This document shows, in pieces, positions 9,483 through 18,100 of a DNA stretch of 64,000 nucleotides. The translations under genes and the position numbers were made by a program. Position 1 is the stretch's first letter, and the number at the start of each line of letters is the position of its first letter. This DNA comes from Chloropicon primus (taxonomy: Eukaryota > Chlorophyta > Chloropicophyceae > Chloropicales > Chloropicaceae). The stretch is from NCBI GenBank assembly GCA_023205875.1, contig CP060761.1, positions 434,001-498,000 of the forward strand, read 5' to 3'. The notes under the pieces were generated by a model. That model saw nothing but the letters and a program-made list of their open reading frames with translations. It made no database searches and had not been told where the DNA came from.

Positions 9483-12425
9483 TCATCTTGTGGTGGATTC
9501 CGACTCGAGGGACAGCTTGCCGCTGTCGCTGTCGGACAACATGTGCTTCTCCAGGGTGGTGACCCTCCCGATGGTCTTCTTGTTCCTGGTCAGGAGCACG
9601 ACGCCAAGGATCATGGAGAGGATGGTCATGCAGAGTGCGAAGCCTCCAATGCCGGCGACGATGCCGACCTGCGCCGCGCTCCACCCGCTGGCACCCTCCA
9701 CGGTCGCCTCCAGGAGCTTGGACTGGAGGCAAGGGCTGGCCTCGTGGAGCACTCGGAAGTTCTGGGTGAGGGCGTTACACCTCTCGCTCCTCGCTCCGGT
9801 GTCCGCCTCCATGAAGTCGCTTGCCAGGGGCGTGTGCCAGATGTTGTTCGGCATGCACCCCTCCCTGAGCTCCGGGACGGCCTCCATGAAGAGCTCCCTG
9901 ATGGAGTCCTCGAACCCCTGGTCCGCCGCGAGGGTGTTGTAGAACCTCAGAGACTCCTCCTTGACCTCCTTGGGGTACTCGCCCTCCACCCTCTCGAGCA
10001 GCCAGAACCTCTCCATGAACCCGAAGAAGTTCCTGGCGCCGGAGAGGTACCTGGCCATGGCGACAGACCCAAGGCCCATCCCGTCATTGTCCCCAGGGAA
10101 GATTCCAAAGTCCGGGTCCTCGTAGGTCAGGACCCAACCGTCCTGCTTCTGGCTGATGGCCACGGAGTACGCCTCGGCCTCCCAGGGGTTGCAGAACATC
10201 GCCCGGAACTGGGGCTCCACCCTGGGGTCCAGGGCGAGGTCCTCCCACCTGAGCTCCATCTTGGCCTCCTCGGTGGCGTTCCTCGGGTACTTGTCGGGGT
10301 ACATGTACGACAGAGCGTCCCACACGGTGACCACCCCCCTCTCCCTGAACCTTGCGATGTTCAGGGCCGCGAGGTCCAACACGGCGTTCTTGCCGAACAA
10401 GATGTTCCTCATGGACTGGGGGAAGCCCACGTTGCCGTTGGCGTGGGTGCTGATGGCGGACCTCAGGAAGTCTGCGAGCCCCCCGGACGTTTTCATCTGC
10501 CCGTGAATGTCTGGCTGGGCGATGATCGTGTTGATGCCCTCCCCGATGTCCACGAGCCTCTTGCCCTCCTCCTCCTCCTCCTCCTCCTCCTCCAGGCCGT
10601 CGTGCTCGGACAGGCAGGCCTCCTCCTCCCCCTCCTCCTCCTCGAAGCCCCAGCTCGCGCCGTGGACCACGGCCATCTCGTCGTACAGCGCGGGGTGCCA
10701 CCTCAGCATCAGGTTGGTCATGACGTCCTGGCAGACCGGCCACTGCTGGAATCGGTCGAGCCAGTTGGAGATCGAGACCCCGCAGGCCACGGCCTCGTCG
10801 CACTCGTCGTGCTCCTCGCTCACGAGCGCGCCGGTCTCGTTCCACTTGGCCATGTCCGGCACGAAGACCTCGTACACCTCCCTGCCTGCGATGCCATCGT
10901 CCCCCTCGTGGCCGGACCCCTTCCTGTCCTGCCCGAGGGACACGAGGCCCGCAAAGTCGATCGAGGAGAGCACAAAGGCGTGCTGGTACACGGCCATCAC
11001 CCTGACGCGGGCCTCGTGGTACTTGTGGTCCTCGGACCACCCTGACGCGGGGCTCGAAGCGCCCTCGAAGCTGTCGCACCACTGGTTGTGCCTCCTGAGC
11101 AGGACGTTGTGCAGGGCGCTGAGGTAAAAGTTCTCGTTCGACCTCCTGTCTCCCGCCACGGGCAGGTCCTCGTCCCTGCACCCCTCGACGTCCGAGCTCC
11201 TGGAGTAGTCCCTGGAGTGGCACCGGTGGAACGTGTCGGTGACCTGGCGGAAGAAGGGCCTGTCCCTCTCGTCGAGGTCCGCGATCGTGGGCAGGGTTCC
11301 CAGGGCGTCCCCCCCGCGGTGCACCCTCATGCGGCAGCCCAGCTCCCCGGTGGCGGGGTCCCTCTCCCTCAACGCGTCCGCGGTCCTGAGGTCGCTGCCG
11401 TACACGTGAGACGCGTCCAGCTGGGGGGACACGTCATTCACGTGCCTCCTGTCGTCGCACAGGCTGCCGAACCCGCTCGAGACGTCGTACACCTCGTGGG
11501 TGGCGCCGTCCTCGGACGTAACGGTCGTGCTGTTGTAGTTGCACGACAGCAGGGGCTCGATCGCCACGGCTGTCATGCCGAACTCCAGGAAGGACTGGAC
11601 CGAAGCGGCGTCATCGGTGGCGTTCGAGTCGACGGCGGCGCCCGCGGCCTCCCTGAAGGCGTTGAAGACGTCGTCCGTCGAGGAGATCGGCGTGCTGAAG
11701 GACTTCCTGGGCCACTTGGCTCGGATGGCGCCCTGGAGCTCCTGGAGGGTCTCGTCCACAGTCCTGCCTGGCAAGTTCGTGAACGCGGCCCCGCCGAAGA
11801 AGATGATCCTGTCCAGGGAGTCCGTCCCCGCGGGCTCCAGGACCAGGAGGGGCCCGTACGCGAACTGGATCGGCACCGTGTTCCCGATGCCGATGTCGTG
11901 GGCCATCGTCTGCAAGGTCGCGGACGTCACATGGTTCACCGTGGAGTGCGCCTGCTGGATGAGCGAGCCGTGCAAGTTGTTGCTGACCTCCCTGGGGGTC
12001 GCCCTGGACGTGCTGGTGGAGCACGCCGGCTGGGCGGGGACCGGGGACCCGACCTCCAGGGACGAGGCGGCGGACGACCCCACAGGGAGCTGGGTCCCCG
12101 GCTCGAAGGAGGAGCTCGGCGGCGATGGGCCCTTCGAGCAGTACTCGGTGTGGGCGTGGTTGCCGTTCACGGGGAACGCGCCGGCCTCCCCCGTGCGACC
12201 GGGGTACCTGTACGTGACCCCAGTTCCAGGGTCCTGGAACTCCACGACGGTGGGCTCGAAGTTCGAAAGGACTGGAGTCCACGTCTTGTCGTCGTACGAG
12301 TAGGACGTCGTCGAGGACTGCTGCGCGCGTTGCGCAACGACATGGACAAGGAAGAGGAAGGGAAGAAGGGCGGCGACGACGCTCGTCGTCGTCCTCCTCC
12401 TCCTCGTCGTCCTCGTCGTCGTCAT
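9483..12425 (-). CDS. Animal-type heme peroxidase (peroxidase-cyclooxygenase superfamily), membrane-anchored
   Basis: 980 aa, no intron. Signal peptide in residues 1-32, a Ser/Pro-rich segment, then the peroxidase domain: a distal site with TMAHDIG (His176-Asp177), QLDASHVYGSDLRTADALR, then GDRRSNENFYLSALHNVLLR with the proximal-His region, and DLAALNIARFRERGVVTVWDA near the end. A C-terminal membrane helix (VGIVAGIGGFALCMTILSM) precedes a short charged cytoplasmic tail, so the enzyme should face the outside or a lumen. A strongly acidic insertion (poly-Glu, near residues 600-635) is unusual for the fold. Family members oxidise halides, tyrosines or fatty acids; the substrate here is unknown. 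Plants' alpha-dioxygenases share the superfamily. Confidence 0.88.
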   Translation of the reverse strand: MTTTRTTRRRRTTTSVVAALLPFLFLVHVVAQRAQQSSTTSYSYDDKTWTPVLSNFEPTVVEFQDPGTGVTYRYPGRTGEAGAFPVNGNHAHTEYCSKGPSPPSSSFEPGTQLPVGSSAASSLEVGSPVPAQPACSTSTSRATPREVSNNLHGSLIQQAHSTVNHVTSATLQTMAHDIGIGNTVPIQFAYGPLLVLEPAGTDSLDRIIFFGGAAFTNLPGRTVDETLQELQGAIRAKWPRKSFSTPISSTDDVFNAFREAAGAAVDSNATDDAASVQSFLEFGMTAVAIEPLLSCNYNSTTVTSEDGATHEVYDVSSGFGSLCDDRRHVNDVSPQLDASHVYGSDLRTADALRERDPATGELGCRMRVHRGGDALGTLPTIADLDERDRPFFRQVTDTFHRCHSRDYSRSSDVEGCRDEDLPVAGDRRSNENFYLSALHNVLLRRHNQWCDSFEGASSPASGWSEDHKYHEARVRVMAVYQHAFVLSSIDFAGLVSLGQDRKGSGHEGDDGIAGREVYEVFVPDMAKWNETGALVSEEHDECDEAVACGVSISNWLDRFQQWPVCQDVMTNLMLRWHPALYDEMAVVHGASWGFEEEEGEEEACLSEHDGLEEEEEEEEEGKRLVDIGEGINTIIAQPDIHGQMKTSGGLADFLRSAISTHANGNVGFPQSMRNILFGKNAVLDLAALNIARFRERGVVTVWDALSYMYPDKYPRNATEEAKMELRWEDLALDPRVEPQFRAMFCNPWEAEAYSVAISQKQDGWVLTYEDPDFGIFPGDNDGMGLGSVAMARYLSGARNFFGFMERFWLLERVEGEYPKEVKEESLRFYNTLAADQGFEDSIRELFMEAVPELREGCMPNNIWHTPLASDFMEADTGARSERCNALTQNFRVLHEASPCLQSKLLEATVEGASGWSAAQVGIVAGIGGFALCMTILSMILGVVLLTRNKKTIGRVTTLEKHMLSDSDSGKLSLESESTTR

Positions 12426-12905
12426 CGCGGCGGTGGTGGTCTTCGTCTTGCGGGGCGGGAAGGCGCGTTACGTGCGTTACGATCCTCGACCTCGGTCGCC
12501 GCGGTGGACAAGTTTTTTGAACCTGATGAACTTGCGCTGTTGCATAAAAAGCGAGTAGTGCTGTGGTGGCAAAAAACCCTAGAGAACAAGGTAAGGTAAA
12601 GTGGAAGAACGAATCGCAAATTCTCCCTTTTCCCTTTTCCCTTTTCCCTTTTTGGTTTTTTGGTTTTGCACTCGCAGGAGACGTTTGCATCGCGCTGGCG
12701 TCGTTTCCATCTTGTCCTTGGGATCCCGTCCCCTCATCCGTTACAGGCGTTATCGACCGTCAATTGGAGCCAGGATAAAGATATCGCGAGCACGTTTGTG
12801 TGGATCAGAAGATCAGAGAGACGGAGCTGACGTCGAGAAGAGGGCGGCGCAAGCAAAGCAAGGGAAGACGACGACGACGACAACGACGGTTTCATCATCA
12901 TCATC
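12426..12905. promoter_or_regulatory. Divergent promoter between heme peroxidase and GAPDH
   Basis: 480 bp without a credible gene. Two adjacent CGTTACG motifs lie at 12466-12472 and 12475-12481, and a telobox AAACCCTA at 12575-12582. A polypyrimidine run (CTTTTCC repeats) is at 12624-12655. Confidence 0.55.
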
Positions 12906-13428
12906 ATGATGCTCAGCAACACGGCAAGCAGGACGAGGAGGGGCGCACTCAGGTCCGCGGGCTCCCGCCAGGTGACCAGCGCCAAGGTGAAGGTCGCGAT
13001 CAACGGCTTCGGAAGGATCGGGCGTAACTTCTTGAGGTGCCTCGAGGGGAGGGAGAACTCAGACCTGGAGGTCGTCGCGGTCAACGACAGCGGTGGGGTG
13101 AAGCAGGCGTCCCACCTCCTAAAGTACGACTCGATGCTCGGGACGTTCGACGCGGACATCGAGATCGTGGACGACACCCACTTCAGCTGCAACGGCAAGG
13201 TCATCGAGGTGGTCTCGAACCGCGACCCCACCCAGCTGCCTTGGAAAGACATGGGGATCGACCTGGTGATCGAGGGCACGGGAGTTTTCCTGAACACGGA
13301 GGGCGCGGGCAAGCACATCACCGCGGGGGCGAAGAAGGTCCTCATCACCGCCCCGGCCAAGGGCAACGACATCCCGACCCACGTCGTCGGGGTGAACGAG
13401 CAGGACCTCGACATGAACGCCAAGATCG

Positions 13429-13462
<34 letters not shown>

Positions 13463-13994
13463 TCCCTTCGCCAAGGTCCTGGAGGAGAAGTTCGGGATTG
13501 TCAAGGGACTGATGACCACGACGCACTCGTACACCGGGGACCAGAGGCTCCTGGACGCGTCCCACAGGGACATGAGGAGGGCCAGGGCCGCCGCCCTGAA
13601 CATCGTGCCCACGTCCACCGGGGCCGCCAAGGCCGTCGCCCTCGTGGTGCCAAGCCTGGAGGGCAAGCTCACCGGGATCGCCCTCCGCGTCCCGACCCCG
13701 AACGTGTCCGTCGTGGACCTCGTCATCCAGGTCGAGAAGAAGACCTTCGCCGAGGAGGTCAACGCCGTGCTGAGGGAGGCCGCGGACACCCACCTCAAGG
13801 GCGTCCTCGCGGTCACCGACAAGCCTCTCGTGTCCGCCGACTTCAGGGCCTCGGACGAGTCCTCCACCATTGACGCGTCCCTCACCATGGTGATGGGCGA
13901 CGACATGGTCAAGGTGGTGGCGTGGTACGACAACGAGTGGGGCTACAGCCAGAGGGTCGTGGACCTCGCCGAGCTCATGTCGAAGAACCTCTAA
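12906..13994 (+). CDS. GAPA: Plastid glyceraldehyde-3-phosphate dehydrogenase, GapA type
   Basis: 362 aa. Residues 1-24 look like a transit peptide. The NAD(P)-binding start is [10 protein letters not shown] (33-41); the GapA signature [18 protein letters not shown] follows, the Ser/Thr-Gly-Gly context of NADP-using plastid enzymes. The catalytic Cys180 is in SNASCTTNC and the His207 in [10 protein letters not shown]. It ends at LMSKNL with no CP12-like C-terminal extension, so it is GapA and not GapB. Role: reduction of 1,3-bisphosphoglycerate in the Calvin cycle. Intron-free, very GC-rich, with strongly biased codons as expected for a highly expressed gene. Confidence 0.95.
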
Positions 13995-14174
13995 AGGTGT
14001 TGTTGCAGATTCAAACCGCGGCGCGGAAGAGTTTTTGTGGAGCCAAAAAAAGAAGAAGAAAAGTTTTATCATTCATCGCACCATTACCAATGTTCTTTCT
14101 TGACGCAACGCGTAACGCACAACGCGTAACGCACAACGCACACAACGTCCTTCGCTCCTCCTCTCGTCGATTCA
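13995..14174. other. Convergent 3' spacer with a 14-bp tandem repeat
   Basis: Shared 3' region of GAPDH and CRTISO. It contains CGTAACGCACAACG repeated (CGTAACG at 14111-14117 and 14125-14131), the same core as seen in promoters elsewhere but here between two gene ends. Confidence 0.6.
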
Positions 14175-15989
14175 TCACACCAGCCCCCGGAGGAACGCGA
14201 ACAGGCCCTGCATCCCCCTGTCCATTACCTCGTTCCTGGGCTCCAGGTCCAGGTCTGCCAGGGCCCGGTGGGCGCACGCAAAGCCGGAGAACGCCACGGC
14301 GTTCACGCCCTGGCCCGGGAAGGTGCTGTCCCCCACGCAGTACAGGGACTCCACGTCCGTCCTGTTGAAGGGCATCCCCAGGAGCCCGAGGGGCCTCTTG
14401 GAGGGGATCGGGCCGTACGTCCCGTCCTGCCTGTTCAGGAATTTCATGTGGGTTCTCGGGGTCCCGACCTCCTTGAACACGACCGCTTCGGAGAGGCCGG
14501 GGAGGAAGGCCTCCTCCAGCCTCGCGATCATCTCCCGCGCGACCGCCTCCTTCTTCTCCGCGTACTCTTCCTTGCTCAGCCCGCTCCAGCTGTCGATCCA
14601 GTCGGGGGTGAAGGCGTGCACGATGTGCCTGCCCTCCGGAGCCAGGGACGGGTCGAGGATCGTCGGGATGGACACGAAGAGGGTCCCCCGGCCGTCCTCC
14701 AGCTTCGCCCAGTCCTCCAGCACGATGTTGTGGCAGTAGCAGGACTCCGTGACGACCGAGGGCTCGACCACGATGTGCGCGGTGATGAACGAGGGGGACT
14801 TCTTGTACCTCTTGAAGAAGTCCACCTCGGACTGGGGGACGTCCCCCTCCTCCACCAGCTGCTTGAAGGTGTCCCACCTCGTCGCGTTCGAGATCACGGC
14901 CCTCGACCTGAGCCGCGTCCCGTCCGAGAGCTCCACGCCGACCGCCTTGACCTTGGAGCCCTCCTCCCCGCCTCCGCCTCCACCCCTCTCGGTCAGGATC
15001 CTCGACACGTTCGCGGCGCAGACCACCTTGCCCCCCTTCTCCTCGATCCCCTCGGCCATCACCAGGGGTATCCTCCCCACCCCACCCCTCGGGTAGTTGA
15101 TCCCCCCGTAGTGCCTGTCGCAGAACACCATGCCGGCGTTGATCATCGGGGTCACGGCGGCCTTCACCGTGCTCCAGCAGTAGCACTCCATGTCGATGAA
15201 CGACAGGAGCTCCTCGTCCTGGATATACTTGCGTGCGATGTCCCCGGCGTTCTGGGGCAAAAAGTAGGCCAGCTGCAGGCAAGCCACGGGGTTCTTGAAG
15301 AATTCCCCGAACAGGTAAAGGGGTTCCTCCAAGCTCTTGAGGTCAAGGCTATTCAGGGCATCGAACACCGTCCAGCAGTCCCCGTAAAACTTCTCGATCC
15401 CTTCCCTCTCGTGGGGGAACTTGGACGCGAGCTCGTCCACGAACTCCTCGTACCGCCGGTGGACCACCACCTTGAGCCCGTCGGGGTGAGCCCGGGACGA
15501 GGGGAGGTGGTAGTGAATCTGCGCGGGATCCGGAATCGTTTCCATTTTCTTGCCAACGCTTTCGAGCGCCCTCGTCAGGAGGTTCGTCGTCCCCTCCGTC
15601 CCAAACCCAAACATCATGCTGCTCCCGACGTCGAAGGTGCACCCCTCCCTCTGGTAGTACCCCGCCGACCCGCCAGGGATGACGTATTTCTCCAGGACGA
15701 GGACGTCCGCTCCCTTGGCCACCATCTTCGCCGCCGTCGTCAGTCCACCCATCCCGCTTCCCACCACGATCGCGTCCCAGACTTTCCCCTTGCTGGACTC
15801 GAGAACCACCTCCTCCCTCCGAGCTCTCAGCGTCCTCGCCGACGAGGATGAGGACGAGGGCGAGGGCGAGGGCGAGGACGACTCCGCCGTGGTGCCGCTG
15901 GGAGAGGCATGGCACTGGACCCTCCTTCCCCTGCTCTGCCACCTCGTGCCGCCGCTCGTGCGCAACTTTGAAGCTCCGACCACCGCCAT
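14175..15989 (-). CDS. CRTISO: Carotenoid (prolycopene) isomerase, CRTISO type
   Basis: 604 aa, no intron. Residues 1-60 are Ser/Arg-rich and serve as a transit peptide. The FAD-binding dinucleotide site is AIVVGSGMGGLTTAAKM near residue 75, followed by VLEKYVIPGGSAGYYQREG and FDVGSSMMFGFG, typical of plant and cyanobacterial CRTISO. The C-terminal CRTISO-type signature is SLYCVGDSTFPGQGVNAVAFSG. The enzyme isomerises poly-cis lycopene to all-trans lycopene in plastid membranes, using reduced FAD. A Gly-rich loop around residue 345 is a small local insertion. It could be one of the CRTISO-like paralogs; the true CRTISO assignment is likely but needs a tree. Confidence 0.9.
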   Translation of the reverse strand: MAVVGASKLRTSGGTRWQSRGRRVQCHASPSGTTAESSSPSPSPSSSSSSARTLRARREEVVLESSKGKVWDAIVVGSGMGGLTTAAKMVAKGADVLVLEKYVIPGGSAGYYQREGCTFDVGSSMMFGFGTEGTTNLLTRALESVGKKMETIPDPAQIHYHLPSSRAHPDGLKVVVHRRYEEFVDELASKFPHEREGIEKFYGDCWTVFDALNSLDLKSLEEPLYLFGEFFKNPVACLQLAYFLPQNAGDIARKYIQDEELLSFIDMECYCWSTVKAAVTPMINAGMVFCDRHYGGINYPRGGVGRIPLVMAEGIEEKGGKVVCAANVSRILTERGGGGGGEEGSKVKAVGVELSDGTRLRSRAVISNATRWDTFKQLVEEGDVPQSEVDFFKRYKKSPSFITAHIVVEPSVVTESCYCHNIVLEDWAKLEDGRGTLFVSIPTILDPSLAPEGRHIVHAFTPDWIDSWSGLSKEEYAEKKEAVAREMIARLEEAFLPGLSEAVVFKEVGTPRTHMKFLNRQDGTYGPIPSKRPLGLLGMPFNRTDVESLYCVGDSTFPGQGVNAVAFSGFACAHRALADLDLEPRNEVMDRGMQGLFAFLRGLV

Positions 15990-16233
15990 CTTTCCCTTTT
16001 TCCCTTATTCCCTTATCCATTCATCGGGATCGAGTCGAGGTCGAGGATCAAGTCGAGGTCGAGGGCTCCACTGGAGGCTTCGGTATGGTGTGCGGATGCT
16101 TGTTTTGCATCGATCAATCGATCAATGGATCAATGGAGGCGGTTTGTTTGCCTGGGCGTGAAGACTTTGCTTGGTGTGGACACCATCGCCATCGGGGAGA
16201 GGTTGGTTCAGGAGGGTTACTACGGATGGATGG

Positions 16234-16272
<39 letters not shown>

Positions 16273-16299
16273 AGAGGCAATTTTGTTTTGTTTGCTTGT
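15990..16299. other. Intergenic region with GTCGAG repeats and an (AT)n run
   Basis: 5' region of CRTISO and 3' region of PNGase. It contains short direct repeats of GTCGAGGTCGAGG near 16031-16064, alternating ATCAATCGATCAATGGATCAATGG near 16112-16136, and (AT)n at about 16240-16266. No gene seen. Confidence 0.6.
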
Positions 16300-17691
16300 T
16301 CAGCTCAGGAAGGAGAGGTTCAGCATGCAGAGTTGGATGGAGTTTGCTTGCTCTGCCGCGAAAACCTCATCGAAATGCCATCGGAATCGCTTGCACTCGA
16401 TCTCAGACTCGGGAAGGACGAACGTCTGCCTCTCGTGCCTGTCGCCGAACGATGCGCCGCGAACGCGGTGGAGAACGACCGCCTCGCCACTTTCGCCGCC
16501 AGGGAAGCCCTCGACTGTCCACGACTTTGGATCTCTCGGCTTCTCGTCGTTAGCGCTCACCAGCTCGTAGCTGCCCAACCTCTTCGCCACGGGAAACTCC
16601 AGCTCGAGGTAAGAGGTACCGTTTTCTTTGAAGCTGAAGTCAAGCCACTTGCTGCTGAGTCGCTCGTCGAACAGGCAGTACGCGTTCTCCTCGGGAGGAT
16701 TCTGCCCAGAGAATCTCAGGACAAAGTCCTTGAGCTCGCACTCGTTCTCGCTCTGCATTTCCCCCCTCCCCTTCCTCCAAGCCTCCGAGCCGGAAACCCT
16801 TCCGCCCAGGCCCTGCAGGTCAGCTGCGTTGGCATCCCCCCGGCGCAGAAGATCTCGCACCTCCTCCGCGTGCGAGCGCGTCCACTCTGCCCTCTCCCGG
16901 TCATCCATGATCATGCAGAGACACTGTATCGTCAGGTGCTCGCACCAGCCTCGCAGCCAGTCCTCGTTCACCAGCCTCCTGCGCACTTTGGTCTCCTGCC
17001 AGTTTGGGACGTACTTGCGAGTGACGTCCACGACGCCGTGCCTCCCGAATGCGAGGACGTAGTCCAGGCTCTTCTTCCACCCGCAGCTGTAGAGCAGCGG
17101 CTTGTCCCACGCTTCCTCGCAGGGGTCGGCGTGGACCCATCGTGCTCCCTTGCCGCTCCAGACCTCGCACCAAACGTGGTCCGACCAGTCCCTGACCCAC
17201 CGCACCTCGTACCCTAGCGATCTCAGCACGAGCCCGAAGCAGTTAGCCCACTCGCCGCACCTTCCTCTCCTCGTCCTCAGCAGCTGCCTCGGGTCGTTCA
17301 GCCGTGGGAACCTGCTTATGGTCTTGCACAGGGGGCAGCGATAGAGCTCCACCCTCGTTGCCCCGCCCAGGGTTTCCTCCCTCGTGGGCCGGGACAACTC
17401 GCTCGATGCAACTGGCTCGGTTTGAGGGTTCCCACACCTCCTGCAAGGCAGCCTGTCCACCCACTGGAAGAATTCACGCTTGAACCACTTCATGAGAACC
17501 ATGACTTGGACGTCTTGAAAGTCACGCTCAACAGACAGAGCCCCGACCGAAGCGTCTATCCTCTCCTGCGTCCGGGATGCGATCTCATTCAAGGGAATGT
17601 GAGCCACCGCTTCTTCCTGGAGGTGGGCATCCTCGTACCTGTAAATGACCTGGAGCCCTGTCAGCAACTGTTGATGAAACGATCGAGACAT
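16300..17691 (-). CDS. PNG1: Peptide:N-glycanase (cytosolic deglycosylating enzyme)
   Basis: 463 aa. A zinc-binding pair of CXXC motifs (Cys83/86 and Cys119/122) brackets the transglutaminase-like core. The catalytic triad is visible: Cys145 in RGRCGEWANCF, His172 in SDHVWCE, Asp189 in HADPCE. The enzyme removes N-glycans from misfolded glycoproteins exported from the ER for degradation. The C-terminal half (from about residue 320) is a beta-rich domain similar in position to the carbohydrate-binding domain of animal and plant PNGases. No PUB domain precedes the core. Intron-free. A weak match to the dispersed 5' element (GCGTCTCGATATCTTTC) lies about 60 bp upstream. Confidence 0.92.
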   Translation of the reverse strand: MSRSFHQQLLTGLQVIYRYEDAHLQEEAVAHIPLNEIASRTQERIDASVGALSVERDFQDVQVMVLMKWFKREFFQWVDRLPCRRCGNPQTEPVASSELSRPTREETLGGATRVELYRCPLCKTISRFPRLNDPRQLLRTRRGRCGEWANCFGLVLRSLGYEVRWVRDWSDHVWCEVWSGKGARWVHADPCEEAWDKPLLYSCGWKKSLDYVLAFGRHGVVDVTRKYVPNWQETKVRRRLVNEDWLRGWCEHLTIQCLCMIMDDRERAEWTRSHAEEVRDLLRRGDANAADLQGLGGRVSGSEAWRKGRGEMQSENECELKDFVLRFSGQNPPEENAYCLFDERLSSKWLDFSFKENGTSYLELEFPVAKRLGSYELVSANDEKPRDPKSWTVEGFPGGESGEAVVLHRVRGASFGDRHERQTFVLPESEIECKRFRWHFDEVFAAEQANSIQLCMLNLSFLS

Positions 17692-18100
17692 CGTTCTGTC
17701 TTCTCCTCCTCGTCCAGACCACTCCGAGCGTCGATTGGGTCAAGGCAGGCAGAAATGGAAAGATATCGAGACGCAGTATCCCTCTGTTTCCCTCCGCCAC
17801 CCTTCTCGCCGCTTTAAATGTCGCTATCGTCGTCCAATCGTACGATAAAACGAACACCCTCCACTACTTCTGCTGCCTCGTTCGTCACTCGAATGAACCT
17901 CCACGTTGACTCCGAGCGTCTTTTCGATCAACCAAGGTATCACTGGAAAGCTGGCGACGAGCTACTTCGAGTTTGACGCCCTCCCTCTCCTCCCTCCTCC
18001 CTCCCCTTGTGCCTCCTTTGGGTCCTTTCGACACCGCCCTTCCGTTCCCCTGAGTGAGAGGAGCAGAGCAAAGCAGAGCAGAGCAGAGCAGAGGAGAGGG
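17692..18100. promoter_or_regulatory. Divergent promoter between PNGase and the JmjC gene
   Basis: 409 bp with no credible gene. AGAGC-type short tandem repeats (AGCAGAGCAAAGCAGAGC) occupy about 18058-18095, immediately before the JmjC start codon. Confidence 0.5.

Noticed and set aside
12575-12582. Telomere remnant
   Set aside because: Each AAACCCTA is a single unit close to a start codon, not an array, so telobox promoter motifs are the simpler reading.
11088-12599. Long open frame on the plus strand over the heme peroxidase gene
   Set aside because: Antisense frames stay open by chance in GC-rich biased coding DNA; its Val/Gly/Arg-rich product has no domain, while the minus-strand frame has clear peroxidase motifs.
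14268-15851. 527-codon plus-strand frame over CRTISO
   Set aside because: A shadow of the minus-strand CRTISO frame; no motif and an unnatural composition.
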